From: Macrostomum hystrix | Lineage: Eukaryota; Platyhelminthes; Macrostomidae | Assembly: GCA_950097015.1 (NCBI GenBank) | Contig: CATNEN010000001.1 | Span: 5,875,001-5,939,000 of the forward strand | Direction of reading: 5' to 3' | Length of the DNA: 64,000 nt | Shown: in pieces, positions 12,101 through 24,100 of the stretch | Position numbering within the stretch: position 1 is the first letter of the stretch | How the letters are laid out: the number at the start of each line of letters is the position of its first letter | Translations under genes and position numbers: made by a program | Notes under the pieces: generated by a model | The model's database searches: none | Told to the model about the DNA's origin: nothing | Seen by the model: the letters and a program-made list of their open reading frames with translations, nothing else

Positions 12101-15100
12101 CACTTAACTTTCCAGTCACTTAACTTTCCAGTCACTTAACTTTCCAGTCAATTCACTTTCCAGTCAATTCACTTTCCAGTCACTTAACTTTCCAGTCAAT
12201 TCACTTTCCAGTCACTTAACTTTCCAGTCAATTCACTTTCCAGTCAATTCACTTTCCAGTCACTTAACTTTCCAGTCACTTAACTTTCCAGTCACTTAAC
12301 TTTCCAGTCAATTCACTTTCCAGTCACTTAACTTTCCAGTCACTTAACTTTCCAGTCAATTCACTTTCCAGTCAATTCACTTTCCAGTCAATTCACTTTC
12401 CAGTCACTTAACTTTCCAGTCAATTCACTTTCCAGTCAATTCACTTTCCAGTCACTTAACTTTCCTGTCACTTAACTTTCCAGTCACTTAACTTTCCAGT
12501 CACTTAACTTTCCAGTCAATTCACTTTCCAGTCACTTAACTTTCCTGTCACTTAACTTTCCAGTCACTTAACTTTCCAGTCACTTAACTTTCCAGTCAAT
12601 TCACTTTCCAGTCAATTCACTTTCCAGTCACTTAACTTTCCAGTCAATTCACTTTCCAGTCAATTCACTTTCCAGTCACTTAACTTTCCAGTCACTTAAC
12701 TTTCCAGTCACTTAACTTTCCAGTCAATTCACTTTCCAGTCAATTCACTTTCCAGTCACTTAACTTTCCAGTCAATTCACTTTCCAGTCACTTAACTTTC
12801 CAGTCAATTCACTTTCCAGTCAATTCACTTTCCAGTCACTTAACTTTCCAGTCACTTAACTTTCCAGTCACTTAACTTTCCAGTCAATTCACTTTCCAGT
12901 CACTTAACTTTCCAGTCACTTAACTTTCCAGTCAATTCACTTTCCAGTCAATTCACTTTCCAGTCAATTCACTTTCCAGTCACTTAACTTTCCAGTCACT
13001 TAACTTTCCAGTCAATTCACTTTCCAGTCACTTAACTTTCCAGTCACTTAACTTTCCAGTCAATTCACTTTCCAGTCACTTAACTTTCCAGTCAATTCAC
13101 TTTCCAGTCACTTAACTTTCCAGTCACTTAACTTTCCAGTCAATTCACTTTCCAGTCACTTAACATCCCATCTATTTCATGAATGAATTTGCAGCTTATA
13201 ATGGGATTCAGATCAAGGTAAAAATAACTAACGAACCATCATGGACCTACCCTAATCCGAATGGGAATACGTTTTTTATAAGGATTATACTCGCATTACC
13301 TAATCAATCTAATTTAGTTCTCTTTGATCTAGAGTGAAATGAAAATGTCTAGTAGGGGTTAAAATAAGAACATCATTCAATCCAAATCTCAATTAATCAA
13401 TTTAAAATAAATCTGACAAGACATAGCAACAGGAAAGAAAGGAACAATATATAAACTGAATCACACTATCAATCTTTTTCAGTACTAATTTCAGCCTTAT
13501 CAGTTTGACATAGTCAGTGGTAAGAATTTGTTAATTCTAATTTAGTTAACAAATCGACAGTTATAGTTGGCATGGAATCTCTACAGCTGTTGAAAAACTC
13601 ACGAATACACAAAAAATAAATCTAGCGGAAAAAATGGACAAAAAATTATTCGCGGCAATCACTTACCATGGCCGTTTTCTCATCCTGAGCCACCATATGA
13701 GTGTAGACAATATTAACCAGATCTGTGCCAGAACAGATGGTTACTACCCGGTTGTCAAGGGCGCCAGTACCGCGCTCCGATAAATTGTTGATGATTTTGT
13801 CCTCCTGTGTGGATGCAGATTGTTTGGGAGAGTGAGTAGATAGAAGTCACGTGACTGTATAATATTAAAGTGATTTAGTTTTTCATTATTGTTGCGATAG
13901 ACAGATACCATACTCAGCGAGTGACACAGCCGCAGCTATTGCACGACGCATCTAAAGACTGTGTAAAACTGCTCAGTCCATGGACTGAGAGGCAGAGTGG
14001 TTAATGCATTTGCTTCTCACACTAAGGACATTGAGCTTGATTCCGCGGCGAGGCCACATTCATTTGGGGCGCAGCCGCGGAGAGAAGGCTTGGAGGCTTG
14101 TCGTGCAACTAACGCCCTTGAGGGCCAACCTCCAAGGCACAGTGAAGTGTACACTGCCTGACGATGAGAAATTCAGGGCAGATGTGCACACCTGTGTGTG
14201 CGTGCGTGCTCAGGAGTCAGCGAAATGGGCGAAATTGCCTCCTCGCTGGTTGCGGATCTAGTATCACCAACTGATGTGTCATTGCCCGCAGCCCTCCTAC
14301 TATTATTATTACTATTATTAGCCACAGGCTGTGTACAGCTGTTTAGTCCATAGACTGGCGAGAAATAAGTGTCTTCATAAAGACTTAAGAGCAAGTGTCT
14401 TCTAGTTTGATGCATTGTCTACAATTAAATATATATGATTGTATGACCATAATATCAGACAAGCTAGTCGGCTAGTCGAATGAAATTTTCGTTATGAACT
14501 CGCGGCTTAACTCTAAGCTGGATCACAGTCAGTTGGTTCGGTGGATTATTAAGCTTGCGGACTGGAGCAAGGTGAAAATGACACCGCTGCACAGAGAAGA
14601 TTAAACAGCCCCATAAGGCCAAGTCCCATATTTCTCCGCTTCTACTTCTTTAATCCCCTCGACACTGGGGAGCGGAGGATTTAGGGATTAATTGGGCACC
14701 GATGCTTCTAAAATCCTCTTTGTGCTTCTAAAATTTCTTTAGAACTGTGTAGATGTGTAGACAGTGTAGGTAAATGCTAAGAATTTCGCTAAATTTTTCT
14801 TCTAGGAAATTTTGTTGGAACTTTGACGCAGTGAGTGCAAAGTAAAATGAGACAAGCATTAGGAGAACATGATCCACAAACCCATGGAATAGCATTATTT
14901 GTACTTTTTAGCCCAGTAGCCCTGTGGCTTGAGCATCGGACTTCTGACCAGTAGGTCGGGAGTTTGAACCTCAGCGCGAGGGAATAAATTTGTGTAAGTC
15001 CATGGACTGAACAATTGCACACAGCAACAGGGCTAGGAATCCATATTATCTGTTCTCTTTTGATTGACAATAGATGATTAAAGCAAATCCTTCTCGCTCC

Positions 15101-18100
15101 TTAATGGGTCCCAAACAAGTCGAGGATCACATTCCACTCGCTTCGGTTCGAAATAAGCGTAAAAATATAAGCTCAAAGATTGATTTTAGCTTTGCGTCAA
15201 CTAAATATAGACGCTTTATTGCAAAGAATTTTTTTTAATCATATTAAAGGCAGCACTTTCCGTTTTCCAATAATAAGAGGACTGACAAATAGGCTTTTAC
15301 ACTCAATGCTCAATGCTTTTTGTTCACAACTTAAAAAATAACTGCTCATTTTCAACCCTTATTCTATCTACTATAATAGTATAAACATGGGCTGCCATAC
15401 TATCGCGGCCTCTCCACATTTCACCCCCATGGGAGACAGATTCCGAGTGGCTCGATCGAGTCAAGCCCCCTCGTCTAACACGCCGCCCTGTACCCATTGA
15501 GCAGTCTCTAACTACCATAAGGCGAAATGAGACACCGGGTTGAGTGGGCGGGTAAGGGAGGAATGCTTTTACTCTAGAAACTGTGCTCACTTCTCGTACT
15601 AGAAATCCGCCACACTGCGATGAATTCGACTACTCCCGTTAGTCGAAGCTAAGGATTCGTTTCCCTCCATTTGAGGGAAACGAATGGATTAAGGCTGCGG
15701 GGAGAAAGAAAAAATACGTCGAGAATACAAGAAGGTGGTGCAAAGCATGCCACCCACTTTTCCTCCCTCCCCTGTACCGCTTTTCAAGCCGGACACTTTC
15801 CCAGATCGTATTACTCTCACTCTCGATTAGGAAGTGAGAATAGGGCACATAGGATTACAACGGCGTCTAAGAAATCCTAGAAATCCTACGGAGAAGCGCA
15901 AAGACGTGACACTCTTTAGGTTTTGGTCACAGAATGGCGATCCATTTGTTGGCTTCCTCTCATTATAAGCAAACGTTGACAAAGTAGGCAAGGTGAAATT
16001 TCAATATAGGCACTCTGAAAATATTCAGAAAAACAACAGTTTTTACACTGATATCGACTATTTGTCTGTGGCATAACTCAACTGATCCTGAGTGCATTTC
16101 AGGAATCCAAAATCTGTTTTAATAATTACATCGGCTTTTGTCTATGGCATCATTGAACTGAAGCTGGGTGCAATTCAAGAATACACAATCTGTCTTTTAT
16201 GCTGACATCAGTTGTTGTCTATGGCATTACTCATCTGAAGCTGTGTGCAATTCAAGAATACACAATCTGTCTTTTATGTTGACATCAGTTGTTGTCTATG
16301 GCATTACTGATCTGAAGCTGTGTGCAATTCAAGAATACACAATCTGTCTTTTATGCTGACACCAGTTGATGTCTATGGCATTACTCATCTGAAGCTGTGT
16401 GCAATTCAAGAATACACAATCTGTCTTTTATGTTGACATCAGTTGTTGTCTATGGCATTACTGATCTGAAGCTGTGTGCAATTCAAGAATACACAATCTG
16501 TCTTTTATGCTGACATCAGTTGTTGTCTATGGCATTACTCATCTGAAGCTGTGTGCAATTCAAGAATACACAATCTGTCTTTTATGCTGACATCAGTTGT
16601 TGTCTATGGCATTACTGATCTGAAGCTGTGTGCAATTCAAGAATACACAATCTGTCTTTTATGCTGACATCAGTTGTTGTCTATGGCATTACTCATCTGA
16701 AGCTGTGTGCAATTCAAGAATACACAATCTGTCTTTTATGTTGACATCAGTTGTTGTCTATGGCATTACTGATCTGAAGCTGTGTGCAATTCAAGAATAC
16801 ACAATCTGTCTTTTATGCTGACACCAGTTGATGTCTATGGCATTACTCATCTGAAGCTGTGTGCAATTCAAGAATACACAATCTGTCTTTTATGCTGACA
16901 TCAGTTGTTGTCTATGGCATTACTGATCTGAAGCTGTGTGCAATTCAAGAATACACAATCTGTCTTTTATGCTGACATCAGTTGTTGTCTATGGCATTAC
17001 TCATCTGAAGCTGTGTGCAATTCAAGAATACACAATCTGTCTTTTATGCTGACACCAGTTGATGTCTATGGCATTACTCATCTGAAGCTGTAGGTTTATT
17101 AAATCAAAATAGTTTCAAAATAATTCAAAAAAAATTCCGTAGCCTTCTGTTATTTTTCTGCCTTCTGTAAAGTTCGCAGAAACCTGAGAAAATCTCTGAC
17201 AGCTCAACAAGTGCATTCAGCTGATAGTACGAGTGCAATCAATCTATAATAACATATAAAAAACTATTCGCAGTAGGAAGAAACTCAGATTAAAAAATCT
17301 GCAATACTCCTTGTATTTATACATTTATGCGTATAAGTACGAGTATATAGAGCGACGAACTAAGAGGAAGCAGTGGCCGAGATATATAGAGAGAATTATA
17401 GGAAAAGGAAGAGGGATTGGGGAGGTAGATAGGAGTGGATCGGGTAGCAACCGAAAGAAATTAATAGAGTTGATTGATGCCTTAGCATCGAATCAGACCC
17501 TGGCCGATGGCACCGCTGCTTCTGCTAGCCAAATAGCGAGTAAGAATATAGATAGAAAATCAGCAGACACATATATATGTATACACAAAAAGACACCAGT
17601 TGACAACAGCAATCAAAAGACGGTCTAATAAGATTAGTGCCCCCAGAAAACACATCAGATTTTCAGTTCTATTTCTACGAGTGTCACTTCGTTATCTTAA
17701 AGCTAGTCACTTACTTGTCAGTAACGAGCATAATGGTAATTTTATCAAGCAACCCTTCAATTGGATTAGTAGACTAATCCAAGACAAAAACTGATCTAAC
17801 TGAACTCCTAATCTAAGTAATCTAACTACAACACAAGAAGTGGATACCTTCTCTGTTAATCCTAAGAACATACCAAGTATATGGGGCCACTTACTATATA
17901 CACACTAACACTGTAATACTGTTCAAAATGATGCATAAATAATGCCAAGATTCCAAGGGTGTATTTTAGTTTATACTTCATCTTCAAGATTCCCCGCTTC
18001 GACTAAACCTCATCCCAACAACTAAGGATCAATAAAGTAAAGTACTAGTTAAGTGTACTGAGAGAGAATGCATGTATATCAGATTGCTATTCGACAGCAA

Positions 18101-21100
18101 TATTCGATCGATATGCGAGTTAAGGATGATGCTCGTCTGGTCTTAAATTGGTTTTAAAGTCTCCAGTCACGAGATTAGCAACCATCCTAAAATATAAGCT
18201 TTGTAATCTTTTTAGCCGGAATTTCGTCTCTGAGGGCCATGAGGAGCACTTGATAATGAGTTGACATCCGAGTCGGTTATGCTTTTTTAGACATAAATTG
18301 AACAGTACCTTGTTTAACTCTAGCTCATAGGCCATATTAAATTCCAAAAGCTATAGACAATGTTCTGACTAGAAAACCTGATCTTTGTCGAGCGCGTATA
18401 GTCGCATAGTTATGCCTATAGTTCTAAAACAAAATTACGAGTACATAGAACTGGGGCGTCTCCGATTTTTATTGACGGAATTATATTATAAAGTTCTAAA
18501 CTTGAGAAACGAAAAAAATCTATCAGATACATAGAACATTGTAAAATTTGTATAGTTTAATTTTAATCTATTGCTGAACAAGCTATTGTTTATTGCATTT
18601 AAAGCGATTAAACTTTGCGTGCATCCCAACAGTGAAAACAGACTATTGAACAGCAGAAGCAAAATTTTTTGAATATGAAATTTCAGTGAAGTGAAACGCA
18701 CCTTGCAAAACAGACTATGAGCTACACCTAAAGTAGCTAAAGTTACGACTAAAGCTGTAATTTAAGCGCGCTTTAACAAACTGATTCTACGCAATCAAGA
18801 GAGAGATTCACTTCTCTGCGCAAATTTTTGATCAGCATTAATTTGATGTCGACTCATGAGTAATGACATCATTTGTCACAAAATATATATAACTGCGGCA
18901 ACAGAGTTGCGGATCAAAAAAGGGGCGCCGGGGGCGCGGTAAGCAACTACCCACTCTACCTGCGGCGGGTCGCCGGCACTTAACAGTACAAAGACGACGT
19001 TATTCCCCTCTGGGGAAATACCACGGGATGGATAATAATTAATCACATTGTCAGAATCACTGTTCGAAGATTATTTGAAACTCAAACACTGAATTATGCT
19101 TTCGATTGATTAGAACTAATAGATAACAAACCCATTCAGATAAATGAAGGGGGTTCAAATTGCTAGTCTATTATACAAAAACATCAGCGTCAGAATTTCG
19201 CAATAGTGACAAATTTCAAATCATTTATAAATTGATAACAATTTACAAACGTTTTACGTAAGGGTTTCAAAATACGAGTCTTCTATTATGCTGTAATTAA
19301 AGTTATAATTTTTTCGCAGATTCCATTTAGTGACTTTAATTTGTCTGCAACAAAATAATTGTGATAAAAAATTATTGAGTACAGTTTTGTACTGTTTTTT
19401 CTAATACTTACACTCAGACTAGACAAATTGACAATACCACCAGTGCCAACTGTTGGCGAGGTGTTTGGCAAAAAAGTTGACGATATTTTACGCGTCACAG
19501 AGGTAGGACGCGGCTAAATGAAGATATTTTGTTGTCTTATTAAATGGAAAGATTTTATAAAATAATGACTAATTAAATAGTTCAAATTTCCGTGATACGT
19601 CGTTTCGGTTTTTGTTAAGTTAAGTAAACAATTAAATTAATACATTGACGGCCTTCTTAAGTAAACAATAAAACTAGTAATTGAAAACACTAAAGCGTTT
19701 AGAATTGCAACAACATTTAAACCTGACCGTCTCACAGACATATCAGATATGTGAACACTGTTACAAAAATGCTAAGTTATTTAGGCGTGTTAGCTTTTTT
19801 ATTAATTTTCTTTCAATCTTGATTCCCTAGTTAGGGCTGCTAATTTCGTATAGGAATGGAAGACGGGGTAAATAAATTGTGCCCTAAAAAAGCTGGCCAG
19901 CCAAATAGTCAAGTCAGTGAAGCAGAAGAGAATGCGCCTGCATAGGCCAAGCTTCGACAGACGTTTGAGAGTTTTAATTATTCACGAAAATTAGGGGATG
20001 GGGAAGAGTGTGGGGGTCTCACAGACGAGACGGGCCGAGGAAGCGGGCTCATAGGGGAAGAACTATTAGGCAAAAAGAGGCAGAGAAATAGGAAAAAATG
20101 AGGAATCCAACGAATCGTCCGACATCACGTAAAAATCACGATGTCTACTTTGCAAGGCCTGTTTTAGAATGGCAATGCATAGCAGGCTGAAGTACATAGG
20201 GGTGGGGCTTTTATCTTTAAATGCTGACTACACTAAAGTATGAACAAGGACCAGAAGATCATAAAATCAGAGGATGAGTAAAATAATTCACCGAGAAGTA
20301 GATAGTGGGATGTGGGATGGTGTTAGACACAACTTGATGATTTGGGATAGTGTTAGACACAACTTGATGATTTGGGATAGTGTTAGACACAACTTGATGA
20401 TTTGGAATGGAGTTAGACACAACTTGATGATCTGGAATGGAGTTAGACACAACTTGATGATTTGGAATGGAGTTAGACACAACTTGATGATCTGGAATGG
20501 AGTTAGACACAACTTGATGATTTGGAATGGAGTTAGACACAACTTGATGATTTGGAATGGAGTTAGACACAACTTGATGATTTGGGATAGTGTTAGACAC
20601 AACCAAATGATTTGGGATGGTTTTAGACACAACTTGATGATTTGGAATGGTGTTAGACACAACTTGATGATTTGGAATGGTGTTAGACACAACTTGATGA
20701 TTTGGGATGGTGTTAGACACAACTTGATGATTTGGGATGGTGTTAGACACAACTTGATGATTTGGAATGGTGTTAGACACAACTTGATGATTTGGGATGG
20801 TGTTAGACACAACTTGATGATTTGGAATGGTGTTAGACACAACTTGATGATTTGGGATAGTGTTAGACACAACCAAATGATTTGGGATGGTTTTAGACAC
20901 AACTTGATGATTTGGAATGGTGTTAGACACAACTTGATGATTTGGAATGGTGTTAGACACAACTTGATGATTTGGGATGGTGTTAGACACAACTTGATGA
21001 TTTGGGATGGTGTTAGACACAACTTGATGATTTGGAATGGTGTTAGACACAACTTGATGATTTGGGATGGTGTTAGACACAACTTGATGATTTGGGATAG

Positions 21101-24100
21101 TGTTAGACACAACTTGATGATTTGGAATGGTGTTAGACACAACTTGATGATTTGGGATAGTGTTAGACACAACTTGATGATTTGGGATGGTGTTAGACAC
21201 AACTTGATGATTTGGGATAGTGTTAGACACAACTTGATGATTTGGGATAGTGTTAGACACAACTTGATGATTTGGAATGGTGTTAGACACAACCAAATGA
21301 TCTGACATGGTGTTAGACACAACCAAATGATCTGACATGGTGTTAGACACAACTTGATGATTTGGGATGGTGTTAGACACAACTTGATGATTTGGGATGG
21401 TGTTAGACACACTTGATGATTTGGGATAGTGTTAGACACAACTTGATGATTTGGGATAGTGTTAGACACAACTTGATGATTTGGAATGGTGTTAGACACA
21501 ACTTAATGATTTGGGATGGTGTTAGACACAACCAAATGATTTGGGATAGTGTTAGACACAACTTGATGATTTGGAATGGTGTTAGACACAACTTGATGAT
21601 TTAGGATGGTGTTAGACACAACCAAATGATCTGACATGGTGTTAGACACAACTTGATGATCTGACATGGTGTTAGACACAACTTGATGATTTGGGATGGT
21701 TTTAGACACAACTTGATGATTTGGAATGGTGTTAGACACAACTTGATGATTTGGAATGGTGTTAGACACAACCAAATGATTTGGGATGGTGTTAGACACA
21801 ACTTGATGATTTGGAATGGTGTTAGACACAACTTGATGATTTGGAATGGTGTTAGACGCAACTTGATGATTTGGAATGGTGTTAGACACAACTTGATGAT
21901 TTGGGATAGTGTTAGACACAACTTGATGATTTGGAATGGTGTTAGACACAACTTGATGATTTGGGATGGTGTTAGACACAACTTGATGATTTGGAATGGT
22001 GTTAGACACAACTTGATGATTTGGGATGGTTTTAGACACAACTTGATGATTTGGAATGGTGTTAGACACAACTTGATGATTTGGGATGGTGTTAGACACA
22101 ACTTGATGATTTGGGATGGTTTTAGACACAACTTGATGATTTGGAATGGTGTTAGACACAACTTGATGATTTGGAATGGTGTTAGACACAACTTGATGAT
22201 TTGGAATGGTGTTAGACACAACTTGATGATTTGGAATGGTGTTAGACACAACTTGATGATTTGGAATGGTTTTAGACACAACTTGATGATTTGGAATGGT
22301 GTTAGACACAACTTGATGATTTGGAATGGTGTTAGACACAACTTGATGATTTGGGATAGTGTTAGACACAACTTGATGATTTGGGATAGTGTTAGACACA
22401 ACTTGATGATTTGGGATGGTGTTAGACACAACTTGATGATTTGGAATGGTGTTAGACACAACTTGATGATTTGGGATGGTGTTAGACACAACTTGATGAT
22501 TTGGGATAGTGTTAGACACAACTTGATGATTTGGAATGGTGTTAGACACAACTTGATGATTTGGGATAGTGTTAGACACAACTTGATGATTTGGGATGGT
22601 GTTAGACACAACTTGATGATTTGGGATAGTGTTAGACACAACTTGATGATTTGGAATGGTGTTAGACACAACTTGATGATTTGGGTTAGTGTTAGACACA
22701 ACTTGATGATTTGGGTTAGTGTTAGACACAATTTGATGATTTGGGATGGTGTTAGACACAACTTGATGATTTGGGATAGTGTTAGACACAACTTGATGAT
22801 TTGGGTTAGTGTTAGACACAACTTGATGATTTGGGATGGTGTTAGACACAACTTGATGATTTGGGATAGTGTTAGACACAACTTGATGATTTGGAATGGT
22901 GTTAGACACAACCAAATGATTTGGGATGGTTTTAGACACAACCAAATGATCTGACATGGTGTTAGACACAACTTGATGATCTGACATGGTGTTAGACACA
23001 ACTTGATGATTTGGGATGGTTTTAGACACAACTTGATGATTTGGAATGGTGTTAGACACAACTTGATGATTTGGAATGGTGTTAGACACAACTTGATGAT
23101 TTGGAATGGTGTTAGACACAACTTGATGATTTGGAATGGTGTTAGACACAACTTGATGATTTGGAATGGTGTTAGACACAACTTGATGATTTGGAATGGT
23201 GTTAGACACAACTTGATGATTTGGAATGGTGTTAGACACAACCAAATGATTTGGGATGGTTTTAGACACAACTTGATGATTTGGAATGGTGTTAGACACA
23301 ACTTGATGATTTGGAATGGTGTTAGACACAACTTGATGATTTGGAATGGTGTTAGACACAACTTGATGATTTGGGATGGTGTTAGACAAAACTTGATGAT
23401 TTGGGATAGTGTTAGACACAACTTGATGATTTGGAATGGTGTTAGACACAACTTGATGATTTGGAATGGTTTTAGACACAACCAAATGATCTGACATGGT
23501 GTTAGACACAACTTGATGATCTGACATGGTGTTAGACACAACTTGATGATTTGGAATGGTGTTAGACACAACTTGATGATTTGGAATGGTGTTAGACACA
23601 ACTTGATGATTTGGAATGGTGTTAGACACAACTTGATGATTTGGAATGGTGTTAGACACAACCAAATGATTTGGGATGGTGTTAGACACAACTTGATGAT
23701 TTGGAATGGTGTTAGACACAAGCAAATGATTTGGAATGGTGTTAGACACAACTTGATGATTTGGAATGGTGTTAGACACAACTTGATGATTTGGAATGGT
23801 GTTAGACACAACCAAATGATTTGGGATGGTTTTAGACACAACTTGATGATTTGGAATGGTGTTAGACACAACTTGATGATTTGGAATGGTGTTAGACACA
23901 ACTTGATGATTTGGAATGGTGTTAGACACAACTTGATGATTTGGAATGGTGTTAGACACAACCAAATGATCTGACATGGTGTTAGACACAACCAAATGAT
24001 CTGAAATGGTGTTAGACACAAACAAATGATCTGAAATGGTGTTAGACACAACCAAATGATCTGAAATGGTGTTAGACACAACCAAATGATCTGACATGGT

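Noticed and set aside
16168..16821. Repeated identical 63-codon frames
   Set aside because: The 77-bp tandem repeat recreates the same frame every two units (154 bp); no sign of a gene family.
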